The notes: generated by a model from the letters alone, not told the origin. A stretch of 64,000 nt of DNA from Butyrivibrio proteoclasticus P6B7 (GCF_000622085.1 NZ_JHWL01000010.1:1-64000), one strand, 5' to 3'; counted from the first letter of the stretch, positions 34,790 to 44,626 are shown. Made by a program: numbers and translations.

Positions 34790-37700
34790 TTAGTAGCAGA
34801 TGTTCATATCAACGTTTCCGTTAATTCCAGAAACTCTACCCTTAGATGAATACTGCCACATATCATATCTTGTTGCTGAATATGTAGGAGCTGCAGCGTA
34901 CTGTGCAAGCCAAATCTTAAAGCCTGTAAGAGACGCTGTATTCATGTAGCTTGAAAGCCATGTCTTGTTGCCGTATACACCAGCTCTATATCCAGCATTC
35001 TGAATTGTTCCACAGAAGGCCTTGATATTAGCTGTTCTCTGGCTTGAGCTGATAGCATCACCACGGCCGTTGCTGGCCTCAACATCAAGATATACAGGGA
35101 ATGAAATGTTATATCCCTTGCAAAGGCTGATTACCATTGAAGCCTCTTCTACAGCCTCAACCTCGTTGACAGCCTGTGTAAAGAAGTAAACACCAACCTT
35201 AAGTCCGGCATTTAAAGCGCCATTGATGTTTGACTTGAACTTAGCATCCTCAATAAGAGCACCCTGTGATGATCCTCTGTATCCACATCTGATGATAACA
35301 AAGCTTACACCTGAGTTCTTAACTGCCTTCCAGTCAATTGTGCCATTCCACTTACTTACGTCGATACCCATTGTTCCGGATGTTGAAGAAAGAACTCCAT
35401 CACCGTTGAATGTGTACTTAGCGCCCATGATTACCTGCTCGCCAGTAACCTTATTACCATTCTTATCAAAGAAATAGGTCTTTCCATCGATTGTCTGCCA
35501 ACCGTAGTAAGTCTTGTTAGTCTTCTTGATCTGCTTGTAGTATGTTCCGTCCTTCTTGTAGTCAGTAGCTGTTGCTACGCGATACTGACCATTCTCAAGA
35601 ACGTAAAGTGTATTTCCTTCAGTATCTTTAAGTTCCTTGTTAGAAAGAACTGTCACCTCAACTGTAGCATCTGCATACTTGTCACATGAAACAGTGATTG
35701 TAGCCTTACCAACCGCTACTGCTGTAACTGTTCCATCCTCTGCAACTGTAGCGATTGCTGTATTGCTGGATACGAACTTAAGCTTAAGGGATGTGTCCTT
35801 AGCTGTGATCTTCTGAGTCTTCTTCTCATAGAGAGTGATTGTAGACTCGTTAAGAGGCACCTTATCTCCGCTCTTCTTGGTTACTGTTACTGTAACGACT
35901 GTATCTGAGTAACCCTTTGAAGATACTGTGATTTCTGTCTTACCTTCCTTAACACCCTTCACATTACCGTCCTTATCAACTGTGGCAATGGCTGTGTCCT
36001 TAGAAGCAAATGTAAGTGCCAGTGAACCAGATGTGATCTTGACTGACTCACCCTCTGCAAGACTGATTGATGTGCTTGTAAGAGGAACTGAACCACTATC
36101 TGTAACTGTTACTTTTACTGTAGCGTCGTTGTAGTCTGTTGCTGTAATAGTGATGTTTGCTGTTCCTTTTTTCACACCAGTAATGTTACCACTACCATCA
36201 ACGGTAACTACATTTGTATCACTACTCTTGTATGTCATGGATGATGGACCTGAAGCACCAAGGCTCTTGGTCTCGCCAACCTTAACACCAGTTTCAGATG
36301 CAACTGTAATGTTGCCCTTCTGTTTTTCTTTTACTGTAACTGTAACCTTCGCATCATTATACTTATCAGCTGAAATAGTGATTGTCGCTGTACCAGCGCT
36401 CTCACCCTTAACTGTAAAGCTGCTGCCACTTGTTGTTACAGAAACAACTGAAGAATTGCTTGATGAAGCACTAATACTTCCACTTACATTTGTGGAAATA
36501 GTCTCAGATGCTCCATACTCAAGTGTTATTGAATCCTTGCCAGGCTTAATATCCTGCTTAGGCTGTTCTGTGTTTCCACCAGTGTTTCCACCACCCTCTC
36601 CAGGATTATCTGAAGGCTGGCTTGAACTTGAACCGCCACCTGTGTTTCCACTATTGGTGTTACCAGAATCATCAGCCTTAGTGCTCTTTTCTGTTGAAGC
36701 ATCTATAGAAGTGTCTGTACCTCTTCCCCTGGCAAGCTTCTTGATATCGCCATTATCTGCACTTGCAGTCTTAGAAGGATCCACAACCTTTGAGTTATCT
36801 ACCTTTTCGTAGCTAACTTCTCCAGTCTCGCCGCCTTCTTCAATTCTTGAATCAACCCACTCAACTGTATCCTCAAGCTTTGACTCAACCTCTGTCTTAA
36901 CAGCAGTATCTTCCTGAGCTACGTTAACCTGTGACTCTTTCTTAACCTCGTTAGATACATCAACTGCCTTCATCTCAACAGTATCTTTGATTTCAATGCT
37001 CTTAGTTGATGTTTCAAGAGAGTAATTTGAATAATCTGCTGGAAGTGCGTTAGGAGTTACCTTGTAGGTACCCTTTACAAGTCCAGTCTTGTAGATGATT
37101 CCGTCTTTATCATCATCGTTGTAGGTAACCTTTGTGCCATCTGGATTAACAACTGTGATCTCAAATGGAACGCTTCCTACAAGCTTCTTGGTCTCTGAGT
37201 TGATGAACTTAACCTTAAGATCACTCTTGATGGTTGTAAGGGTCATCTGGATTGTAACGCCCTCTGCGTCATCAGCTACAACTTCCTCTTCTTCCTCTTC
37301 CTCGATGAGGCCTGCTGCCAGAGCCTTAGCCTTCTCCGCATCAGCGATAGCTACAAGTCCGCTCTGTCCAACCATCTCAACGTCGCCAAGAGTATTTCCT
37401 ACGTCGTTGAATGCGTTGATCTGCTGAGACTTTACAGAAACATTTCTGTAGAATGCACCAGTTGCAACAGCCGCAGCCAAAAGGATAATTGCAAAGCCAG
37501 CAGCTATCCTCTCTGCAGCGCTTGATGTTCTGATCTTAAGTAAAAGAGTTCCAAAGAAAGTATCCTCTGCATCTCTGCGAGATCTCTTTTTGCTACGAGA
37601 CTTCTTTTTCTTAGGAGCATAGGCATCGTACTCACGATCCTCGTCATCCTCGTAGTAATCGTCTTCGTACCTGTCATCGTATCTGTCGTCTTCCGGATAC

Positions 37701-38314
37701 TCGTCATCGTACCTGTCGTCGTATCTGTCGTCTTCTGGATACTCGTCATCATACCTATCGTCATACCTGTCGTCATCGCGATAATCTCTATCGTCGTCAG
37801 CGTATGCTTCGTCGAAGTCTTCTACATCATCCTCAACGCGATAGTCGTTGCGGTCGTAGTCATCTTCATATCTATCTTCATTGCGATAGTCATCCTCATC
37901 GTCGATAGCTCTTTTATCAGGAAATGCTACCACGTTGTCGGATCCGCGCTCAGCCTTCTCATAGCGATCAACTGGCTCGCGGTCATACTCTTCCTCTGGA
38001 TAATCGTCCTCATCGCGATAATCGTCGCGGTCGTAATCATCCTCATACCTGTCGTCATCGCGGTAGTCTTCGTCGCGGTCATAATCATCTTCACGATCGT
38101 AGTCATCTTCATCGCGCTCAAAGTCACGATCATCATCCTCATCTGGATCATAATCGTCGAAATCATCATATTCATCTTCATACTTCATATCGAAGTCATC
38201 GTCAGGATCGAACTCCTCATCGAAGTCCTCATAATCCCTGTCATAATCACGGTAATCGTCCTCGAAGCGAGGCTTGCGACTTTTCTTATTGAAGATCCCC
38301 AGTCCCTTTTTCAT
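34790..38314 (-). CDS. Giant GH25 muramidase with Big2 repeats and acidic cytoplasmic tail
   Basis: 1174 residues, type II membrane protein. Residues 1-250 are an Asp/Glu/Tyr/Arg-rich disordered cytoplasmic region with tandem YDDRYDDEYPEDDR units, ended by a basic KKKKSRSKKRSRR patch. The helix (IAAGFAIILLAAAVATGAF) is near 280. A Cna/prealbumin-like segment (about 350-440), a Ser/Gly/Asn linker and four Big2 domains (about 600-915) follow. Then come choline-binding-type repeats (YYGWQTIDGKTYFFDKNGNK) and a C-terminal GH25 lysozyme with MGIDVSKWNGTIDW and the catalytic YLDVEAS. It likely cuts glycan strands at the cell surface. The ATG is preceded by GGAGG. It is monocistronic with its own terminator. 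Confidence 0.93.
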   Translation of the reverse strand: MKKGLGIFNKKSRKPRFEDDYRDYDRDYEDFDEEFDPDDDFDMKYEDEYDDFDDYDPDEDDDRDFERDEDDYDREDDYDRDEDYRDDDRYEDDYDRDDYRDEDDYPEEEYDREPVDRYEKAERGSDNVVAFPDKRAIDDEDDYRNEDRYEDDYDRNDYRVEDDVEDFDEAYADDDRDYRDDDRYDDRYDDEYPEDDRYDDRYDDEYPEDDRYDDRYEDDYYEDDEDREYDAYAPKKKKSRSKKRSRRDAEDTFFGTLLLKIRTSSAAERIAAGFAIILLAAAVATGAFYRNVSVKSQQINAFNDVGNTLGDVEMVGQSGLVAIADAEKAKALAAGLIEEEEEEEVVADDAEGVTIQMTLTTIKSDLKVKFINSETKKLVGSVPFEITVVNPDGTKVTYNDDDKDGIIYKTGLVKGTYKVTPNALPADYSNYSLETSTKSIEIKDTVEMKAVDVSNEVKKESQVNVAQEDTAVKTEVESKLEDTVEWVDSRIEEGGETGEVSYEKVDNSKVVDPSKTASADNGDIKKLARGRGTDTSIDASTEKSTKADDSGNTNSGNTGGGSSSSQPSDNPGEGGGNTGGNTEQPKQDIKPGKDSITLEYGASETISTNVSGSISASSSNSSVVSVTTSGSSFTVKGESAGTATITISADKYNDAKVTVTVKEKQKGNITVASETGVKVGETKSLGASGPSSMTYKSSDTNVVTVDGSGNITGVKKGTANITITATDYNDATVKVTVTDSGSVPLTSTSISLAEGESVKITSGSLALTFASKDTAIATVDKDGNVKGVKEGKTEITVSSKGYSDTVVTVTVTKKSGDKVPLNESTITLYEKKTQKITAKDTSLKLKFVSSNTAIATVAEDGTVTAVAVGKATITVSCDKYADATVEVTVLSNKELKDTEGNTLYVLENGQYRVATATDYKKDGTYYKQIKKTNKTYYGWQTIDGKTYFFDKNGNKVTGEQVIMGAKYTFNGDGVLSSTSGTMGIDVSKWNGTIDWKAVKNSGVSFVIIRCGYRGSSQGALIEDAKFKSNINGALNAGLKVGVYFFTQAVNEVEAVEEASMVISLCKGYNISFPVYLDVEASNGRGDAISSSQRTANIKAFCGTIQNAGYRAGVYGNKTWLSSYMNTASLTGFKIWLAQYAAAPTYSATRYDMWQYSSKGRVSGINGNVDMNICY

Positions 38315-38490
38315 CTCTTTCCTCCATAAACAACTAGTAAAAATTATAATGCTAAACTGATATATTACGGATAAAGCATGAATATCTCACCATTTCTATC
38401 CGCAAGTTCTTATCAATATTGGCGGCATTTGAAACACAGACTCGCATTTCCCCAGATACACTATACCACACCAAACGAAAAGAATCGAAT

Positions 38491-40065
38491 TCAGTCCACC
38501 CAAATAGTGTAATCATGGTCAAGAACCACAATATTATAGTTATCAACCATAGTAGTTTCCAGCACTGTAGGCTGCACCCTTTCCATGAACGCAGCAAAAT
38601 CCTCCTGAAGATAATCAGTAAAGATATAGCAGGTGGCACCCTCAGTGGACTTGTAAGGTGGATACCAGGTCTTGTCGGAGAGCCACTTGATGCCCTCCAT
38701 GTCAGCCATGTTGTTGACGCCCCTGACTTTAACGCTGTTATTGCTCATAACAGTAATATAGTTGGCGTGGTCAAAGGTAGCATAGCCGTACTCGTAGCCA
38801 TTTTCCTCCATCCACTGGGCCACATGATAGGTAGCCTGATCCTCCGAAGCATCGCATACCACCAGGTTATTGTAGAACTCCTGGCCAGCAATGACGCCAT
38901 AATATATAACCGGAATTGCTAAAAGAGCTATCCATTTCTTATTAAAGTAATGTATGAAAAGAGCCATTCCCGTTCCCACAATAAAGAGAAGGTTCAGATA
39001 ATATCTAGGCGCTGACTCAGCAGTTGTAAATATCTCTGAGAGAGCACAGACAACAAATCCAAAAAGAAGTGGCAGCGTACTCCAAAGCAGATAATCGCCG
39101 GAAACACTTTCGTAGGCTGTGGTTGGCTTTGTTTCGCCGCTTTTTACAAGCTTACCAAAGAAGGTAATGACATAGCCAACAATAGCAATAATAAGGAAAA
39201 GAGCTACCAATACAGGTACTCTGTCAAAATCAAGAACTGCCTTGATATTAGGCCACACTACTTCTGTGAATTTCTCGCCAGCATGTCTGATATTCCTTGA
39301 AGCACCAGGAGTGTATGAACCAAGAAGTTTACTTCCCAGCAAAGCCACCGCAGAAATAACAAACAGCCATACAAGGATCATGACATTTCCAGGCTTTTTC
39401 TTTTTCATCATCGCTACTATTCTTCTAAGGAGCTCTGTACCTAAAAGAGGCATGTAGCAGAAAAGGCATGCGTGCATACCCTGGAGGCTATTGACCACAG
39501 AAAGTGCCAGTGTCAGGATAAAGAACAGCACTGGAACTTTATCTTTTTTCAGACAGATGTTATAGAGCATCAGCAGGATAAACAGTGAAGCAAAGTGGCT
39601 CACATAGTAAGCTGCGTAGAGAAACAGCATTCTCTGATTCTCATCAGCGGGCCTTGCCAGAATAAATACAAGCAGGATTGCGAGTAAAATCTCCAAATAA
39701 CTAAATCCAATCTGCTTGTAAAACAAGAACATTAAGACCACAAGAATAGCCATAGTAATACTGCAGGCTATTCCCATAGAAAGATTCATATCATTACCAA
39801 CAAGTGGGTAGATAAAGGCCGCCAGATTAGGAGTCATGATAATCCAGTCGTGGGTTGATGTAACCCAGGTCTTAGGCTGGACAAAACCATTTTCAAAGAT
39901 CCTAGTAGCAACCAGAGTTTCAGACGCAATGTCTGACTCCATATGACATGTGTAATGAAAAATGTTGGCATCAGACAGTATAAAAACATGGCACAGAAAC
40001 ACCAGGAGAAGCACTACTGCGCATACTATTTCTATATAGTCAAACAATGTCTTTCTTTTATTCAC
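38491..40065 (-). CDS. Multi-pass membrane protein, GT-C-like
   Basis: About 524 residues with roughly ten hydrophobic helices and a C-terminal soluble domain (about 410-524). An acidic motif follows the first helix (FHYTCHMESDIASETLV), as in GT-C glycosyltransferases where loop-1 acidic residues bind the polyprenyl-sugar donor. I do not recognise a named family. The likely start is a GTG at 40065 with GAGGGG 9 nt upstream; the open frame extends to a TTG at 40089 that lacks a site. It is followed in the operon order by nothing on this strand until the GH25 gene 177 bp away. A role in transferring a lipid-linked sugar outside the membrane is inference. Confidence 0.7.
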   Translation of the reverse strand: MNKRKTLFDYIEIVCAVVLLLVFLCHVFILSDANIFHYTCHMESDIASETLVATRIFENGFVQPKTWVTSTHDWIIMTPNLAAFIYPLVGNDMNLSMGIACSITMAILVVLMFLFYKQIGFSYLEILLAILLVFILARPADENQRMLFLYAAYYVSHFASLFILLMLYNICLKKDKVPVLFFILTLALSVVNSLQGMHACLFCYMPLLGTELLRRIVAMMKKKKPGNVMILVWLFVISAVALLGSKLLGSYTPGASRNIRHAGEKFTEVVWPNIKAVLDFDRVPVLVALFLIIAIVGYVITFFGKLVKSGETKPTTAYESVSGDYLLWSTLPLLFGFVVCALSEIFTTAESAPRYYLNLLFIVGTGMALFIHYFNKKWIALLAIPVIYYGVIAGQEFYNNLVVCDASEDQATYHVAQWMEENGYEYGYATFDHANYITVMSNNSVKVRGVNNMADMEGIKWLSDKTWYPPYKSTEGATCYIFTDYLQEDFAAFMERVQPTVLETTMVDNYNIVVLDHDYTIWVD

Positions 40066-40100
40066 TACCAAATTCCCCTCATAAAACAAAAATCAAAAAC

Positions 40101-40457
40101 TCACATACCACCAAGTATATTAAAGATCGCAATTCCTGAAAGAATGAAAATCATTCCGATGATTTTTCTCTTAGTGAAGCCCTCTTTGAAGAAAATCCTG
40201 GACATGATCATTACAAAGATATATCCAACAGGCTCCATAACTACAACGCCCATGTAACCTAGTCTTGTGTCGTCGTAGCAAAAGATTGAAAGTGCCATAG
40301 AAAGCACCAGCAGCATATATCCTGAAATAACAAGGACATTGAGATATTCTCTAACTATTGATGAATAGTTCTTTTGCGCGCTCTTCTTAAGAAGAACCTG
40401 AGATGTTGACGCTATAATCTCAGCTACAAGCATGAGGCCAATCCATACAAAAATCAT
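40101..40457 (-). CDS. SMR/EamA-type small transporter, subunit 1 (ArnE/ArnF-like)
   Basis: 118 residues, four helices: IFVWIGLMLVAEIIASTSQVLLKKSA, LNVLVISGYMLLVLSMALSIF, YMGVVVMEPVGYIFVMIM and IIGMIFILSGIAIFN. It has the size and layout of small multidrug resistance proteins and of ArnE/ArnF, which flip undecaprenyl-phosphate-aminoarabinose. Its ATG overlaps the stop of a second four-helix gene (ATGA), so the two probably form a heterodimer. Near GT-C-like genes, flipping of a lipid-linked sugar is more likely than drug export. Confidence 0.82.
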   Translation of the reverse strand: MIFVWIGLMLVAEIIASTSQVLLKKSAQKNYSSIVREYLNVLVISGYMLLVLSMALSIFCYDDTRLGYMGVVVMEPVGYIFVMIMSRIFFKEGFTKRKIIGMIFILSGIAIFNILGGM

Positions 40458-40903
40458 AACTTGACCTCCTTATTAGCATTATCGCCAGCATCCACAGATG
40501 CATCTGCACTTGCATTCTTTAATGCATCATTACCAGCATCCTCGTCAGTCTCTGCCCCGGTGTTCATGATGATAACACCGATCACCACCAGAACTACACC
40601 AACCACCTTCCAGGGTGTGATGCCCTGACTGAAGATCACGAAGTTCCAGAGCATAGACCACATGAGAGTCAACGCCTTGTTGGCATAGGCCAGTGAAAGC
40701 TGAAACTTCTTGATCATCTGCTGCCATACAATGGCGTAAACACCAAGGATTATGAATTCCAGTCCGAAGAACAGGATGTATTTAAAAGATAAAAATGGAT
40801 GTCCGGAAGCCAGCTTGGCAGCCACTGTTGAAAGTGAATACACCACCACAGCCCCCTGAAGCATCAATATATCAACAATTCCAATTTTCTTTTTCTTATC
40901 CAT
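40454..40903 (-). CDS. SMR/EamA-type small transporter, subunit 2 (ArnE/ArnF-like)
   Basis: About 149 residues with four helices (VDILMLQGAVVVYSLSTVAAK, YILFFGLEFIILGVYAIV, LTLMWSMLWNFVIFSQGI, VVGVVLVVIGVIIMN) and a hydrophilic acidic tail (DALKNASADASVDAGDNAN). The first ATG at 40903 is preferred. A TTG at 40921 overlaps the previous stop and is possible only through coupling. It pairs with the 118-residue gene downstream by a 4-bp overlap. The pair resembles heteromeric lipid-sugar flippases; the substrate is unknown. Confidence 0.8.
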   Translation of the reverse strand: MDKKKKIGIVDILMLQGAVVVYSLSTVAAKLASGHPFLSFKYILFFGLEFIILGVYAIVWQQMIKKFQLSLAYANKALTLMWSMLWNFVIFSQGITPWKVVGVVLVVIGVIIMNTGAETDEDAGNDALKNASADASVDAGDNANKEVKL

Positions 40904-40917
40904 TACTACTAACAACC

Positions 40918-41925
40918 TCAATTATCTGAAGCGTTGCTGCTTGCCGCAGTGGTGACGCCGTTGGGATAGATCATGGTCACAAAGTGGTTAGCCATGTACT
41001 CGTTGCAGGCCGCATTCACATGCACGTTGTCAAGAAGCCAGCCAGCACTGTTGTCAGCATCGATTGTGCCGTAGTAATTGTCGATGAAGGATACACCTGT
41101 TGCGCCAGATACGTCGATCATGAACTGAAGGTAAGTTGTAAGTCTTCCGTTACCATAGTCGTACATATCGCCGTTAACAAGAGCTCCTGTTGAATCGTAG
41201 GCATAGCACATAGTAAATGAGCAGCAAACGATTCTGATGTAAGGATACTTCTCCTGAAGTTTCTTGATACCGTAGGTAAGAGCTCCGCTGTAGGTGATGG
41301 TATCCTGGTCGTTGTCAGGATTCATACCAATTCGAAGGTTGAGGTAATCCTGTGCATCATAGAAGATAACAATAGTATCAACCTTATCAAAGTCAGTATC
41401 CGCAAGCTTTCTTACGTGATCCTCGTAGGTATAATCTGAGAAGTTCTTGGACTTATCTAAAAGAGCTGAATAATCCTCAGATACGATAGTGTCAACAACA
41501 CTAGTAAAACTGAAGGCATCCAGAACATAGTCATCTGAATAGTTCTGGGTCTTAAGAGCTACTGTAGATGATGGGAATCCGCAGTTAATGCAGGTTGCGT
41601 CAGTCTTGGCAGCCACCTGTCCTGCAAAGCCAGTCTCGCCCTGGTCATAGGTAAGAGCATCGTTACCAAGAAAAAGAATTGTCTCCTGATCATCGTAGGT
41701 GTGTCCTTCCTTCTTGTCATTGGCAAGAAGAAATACCTGGTCAAGAACCTCTACCTCAAAGCTCTCTCCTGTTACGCCCTGGGTCTTAGCGTTTCCCTGA
41801 TTCCATTTCCACAATTTGTAAAAAGAAAAAGCAAGAATCAGAAGGATTCCTCCAATGATAACTATATGGAGCCAACCAGGAATACCCTTTTTATTATCAC
41901 CATATTCTTCAATGTTATTACTCAA
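40918..41925 (-). CDS. Membrane-anchored SGNH-hydrolase-like protein
   Basis: About 335 residues. One N-terminal helix (LHIVIIGGILLILAFSFYKLW) anchors an extracellular domain with an SGNH/GDSL-like layout: ILFLGNDALTY in block I (GDS replaced by GND, so the serine position is not evident) and DNVHVNAACNEYMANHFV with the DxxH of block V. The family includes esterases and acyl-transfer partners. The altered block I may mean a non-classical or inactive site. The likely start is a TTG at 41925 with GAGGTG 5-6 nt upstream. It lies directly before the flippase pair. Confidence 0.75.
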   Translation of the reverse strand: MSNNIEEYGDNKKGIPGWLHIVIIGGILLILAFSFYKLWKWNQGNAKTQGVTGESFEVEVLDQVFLLANDKKEGHTYDDQETILFLGNDALTYDQGETGFAGQVAAKTDATCINCGFPSSTVALKTQNYSDDYVLDAFSFTSVVDTIVSEDYSALLDKSKNFSDYTYEDHVRKLADTDFDKVDTIVIFYDAQDYLNLRIGMNPDNDQDTITYSGALTYGIKKLQEKYPYIRIVCCSFTMCYAYDSTGALVNGDMYDYGNGRLTTYLQFMIDVSGATGVSFIDNYYGTIDADNSAGWLLDNVHVNAACNEYMANHFVTMIYPNGVTTAASSNASDN

Positions 41926-41964
41926 ATTAAGCACCTCTTTCTGTTTGAAATCCAACTATCGATT

Positions 41965-43149
41965 TCACTGTTTCTGTAATCTTTTGATAAGGTTATATGT
42001 ATATACCAAATATGCACCAAGATACATTATTGACATAATCATAAACGGAATTCCTTCTATTATTTCAAAATCAAACAAGTATCTGTTGTAAACCATCACT
42101 GTGCACAAATTCATCACAAGTGGAATCCAGATCTTTTTAACATCAAAAGCTACAACAAAGGCAGTAATCAATATTAGCGCAACATAATCATATCTCTCAT
42201 GCATGGCAGGAAGGAAAACGTAGCAGGTCGAAGCTGACCAAGCAGCCAGCATCAGCATAAATTCTTTATCAATATTCTCCCTATGTTTATAGCAGTATAA
42301 AAGCCCTAATGCGAAAACTGTAGCTGTAAAGAGGATTGCTGGAATAGCAAATATTTCATAGCTTTCAAATCCCAATTGGTAAGGTGATAGTGATAACCAG
42401 GTCATCTCATTATATCCCTGATTCTGCCTTATATACACAGAATAGGTTTCTCTAATACCACGTTGTGCCCAAATACATGGAAGACCTGCAATCACATAAG
42501 CTACTGGTAAAAAGAAGAAATGAAGGATACTGATATTCTTCTTAACAAAGTACGTTATAATATAGAACGGAATGATGAATATAACCTGCATCTTGAAAAT
42601 AAAACTTATTGATAACCAAATAAAACTTACTGTCACTTTATCAGTAAAGTAATAGTAAAGGCTCATTATTATGAAGCAAGTAAAAATAGAATCACACTGT
42701 TTCCAAAGTGCACCATTCATCATTACTACAGGAAGATACAAAGTGACTATTGCCACTATAATCGCCTTCTTTTTTAAATCAGGATTCTTTTTGCCAAAGC
42801 ACTCATATACAAGTCTATAAATGTAGTACGCACCAACATAATCTGCAATGCATGAAGTAAGTGCAATCCAAAACCATGGTGCTAGTGGTGCCCTCGCAAC
42901 AAAATCCAAAAAGATATTGTATGGTACATAGTAATTACCTATGGTATGCTCAAGGCCGCCCCAAAATGAGTATTGTCTATACTCATTGATCCACTCCATC
43001 AAAGTAACATTATAATCCCCAGAAATGGTATGTGGCGCCATTTTAACCCTAATGATCACAGAAAAGAATAAAAGCGCTTCAATTATGATATTGAATGAAT
43101 ACTTTTCAAATAAAGAGCAGATTGCATCATCAACCTTAAGTCTTTTCAT
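41965..43149 (-). CDS. Gpi18/PIG-M-like membrane mannosyltransferase family protein
   Basis: 394 residues with about ten helices. Signs of a GT-C fold are the acidic first loop (GDYNVTLMEWINEYRQ), the GALWKQCDSIFTCFIIMSLYY helix (W-x-Q-x-D-S motif) and the late loop PAMHERYDYVALILI. This group uses polyprenyl-phosphate sugars to modify glycans or lipids on the outer face. The neighbouring genes encode a flippase pair and another multi-pass protein, supporting a lipid-sugar decoration module. Sugar unknown. Confidence 0.8.
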   Translation of the reverse strand: MKRLKVDDAICSLFEKYSFNIIIEALLFFSVIIRVKMAPHTISGDYNVTLMEWINEYRQYSFWGGLEHTIGNYYVPYNIFLDFVARAPLAPWFWIALTSCIADYVGAYYIYRLVYECFGKKNPDLKKKAIIVAIVTLYLPVVMMNGALWKQCDSIFTCFIIMSLYYYFTDKVTVSFIWLSISFIFKMQVIFIIPFYIITYFVKKNISILHFFFLPVAYVIAGLPCIWAQRGIRETYSVYIRQNQGYNEMTWLSLSPYQLGFESYEIFAIPAILFTATVFALGLLYCYKHRENIDKEFMLMLAAWSASTCYVFLPAMHERYDYVALILITAFVVAFDVKKIWIPLVMNLCTVMVYNRYLFDFEIIEGIPFMIMSIMYLGAYLVYTYNLIKRLQKQ

Positions 43150-43165
43150 CTCTCATCATCCTCAT

Positions 43166-44626
43166 TTAGTCAAACTGATTTTCATTACTAATAGAGTTAA
43201 GGCCATAAGCCCATGAAATAGCTCTATTAATTCTCTCCGACTCGTGCTCGCCAAGGAAGAACACGTAGAAATTCTCTATCTCCTCAGGAATAAGTGGCGC
43301 AGGAACAACAAGGTCCTCTCCCTGATGATCCTTAAAGCTATCAAACAGTGCTACTGTCTGTGCATAATTATCCTGGAAAACTCTCTCAGAAAGCTGTCTG
43401 TTCAACTGATAAGTCATATATGACTTTGGCTGATAAGTGCATGTTCCCTCGCAGAAAACCAAAGCCATGATAATTGCAGCAAGAACATATCCTCTTGCTT
43501 CTGAATTCATAGAATCTGTTACTAGCCACCCTATCATTACAGCTAAATTGACATATGAAAGAGCTATTGCAAACACTGCCACAAAGATACATCTATTAGG
43601 CATCCAAGGAACATTATATCCCATTACAACTGGCATTATCGTTACAAACTGGGATAATACAGCAAAAATACTAGAAATGAAATATGCCTTCTTATCAACA
43701 ATAAGCTTACCTGCTAAAAAGAATCCGCATAATGCTGCAATAAGCAATATCACCCAGAAATTAGTTCTGTCAAATAACCAGGAATTAATAGAATGGAATT
43801 CGCTTCTAGTATCCTTCAGAATAACTGCAATATTCAGTCCTGTATCATTGACACTTGAAAGCCTTACATAGTTACCTGGAGCTATAGTATTGATCAGCGA
43901 TCCAATAAACATAGATAAAAAAACAAAAAGACTACACTTTTCTATTTTTTTATCTCGAATAAAATAATATACCACAGCACAAAGTGCAAAATAACACGCA
44001 GTTCCTGAAATAGCCAAAGAACCACCAACACCAAGGAAGCCGAAAATGCATCCTAGTACTGTAAACAGCTTTTTCTTTTTATGTTCCTTATTTGTTGCAA
44101 GAAACATAAAAGCAAGTCCAATGGTCGCGAGAGAAAGTGGATAACTATAAACAGTAGCTCCTGTATACCAGAAGTATGTTTCGTAAAATGAATCATACTG
44201 AGTTATTACAAAAATAACCAGAGCAGCGATTGTAAGCTTTATGTGAAGCTCACCTTTGAACATATTTTTAAGAGTTGCAAATACAAGAAAAAGAATGGAA
44301 CCAAATGAAAGCACCGCATTTAATACCATCATAATTCTAAGAGTTGGAAATCCATCGTTATTAACTGGATTAAAGAATACATTAAAAAACTCAGAAAAAT
44401 ATGTTCCCTGATGCGTATTAAACACCCAGACCATATAATTCCAGGAAGCTACAAGATACTGAAAGAAATTAGTATTCTTCATCTTAGTATCCGCAGCATA
44501 CCAAAAGTCATCAGATACGATAACGGAATAATAAGCAACCCTTATCATTGTCCAAATCATCATAAACAAAACCAGTCCTGCCAAGACTGATACAACAGCT
44601 TTTACACTTTTCTTTTTATCTAACAT
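43166..44626 (-). CDS. DUF6056-like multi-pass membrane protein
   Basis: 486 residues, roughly ten or eleven helices. I recognise motifs of the DUF6056 group: an early VSDDFWYAADTKM loop, NTHQGTYFSEFF, FWYTGATVYSYPLSL and TIAPGNYVRLSS. The DD in loop 1 recalls GT-C glycosyltransferases, and function as a lipid-sugar-dependent transferase is plausible but unproven. The soluble C-terminus is about 80 residues. It is 16 bp before the Gpi18-like gene, in the same operon. Base composition is slightly more A/T-rich than the flanking MBOAT genes. Confidence 0.78.
   Translation of the reverse strand: MLDKKKSVKAVVSVLAGLVLFMMIWTMIRVAYYSVIVSDDFWYAADTKMKNTNFFQYLVASWNYMVWVFNTHQGTYFSEFFNVFFNPVNNDGFPTLRIMMVLNAVLSFGSILFLVFATLKNMFKGELHIKLTIAALVIFVITQYDSFYETYFWYTGATVYSYPLSLATIGLAFMFLATNKEHKKKKLFTVLGCIFGFLGVGGSLAISGTACYFALCAVVYYFIRDKKIEKCSLFVFLSMFIGSLINTIAPGNYVRLSSVNDTGLNIAVILKDTRSEFHSINSWLFDRTNFWVILLIAALCGFFLAGKLIVDKKAYFISSIFAVLSQFVTIMPVVMGYNVPWMPNRCIFVAVFAIALSYVNLAVMIGWLVTDSMNSEARGYVLAAIIMALVFCEGTCTYQPKSYMTYQLNRQLSERVFQDNYAQTVALFDSFKDHQGEDLVVPAPLIPEEIENFYVFFLGEHESERINRAISWAYGLNSISNENQFD

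Noticed and set aside
37690..37790. Short repeats as a CRISPR array
   Set aside because: The repeats are in frame within the GH25 tail and encode YDDRYDDEYPED units; there are no unique spacers.
38343..38348. TATAAT upstream of the GH25 gene as a promoter
   Set aside because: A good -10, but no recognisable -35 or extended -10; left out of the features.
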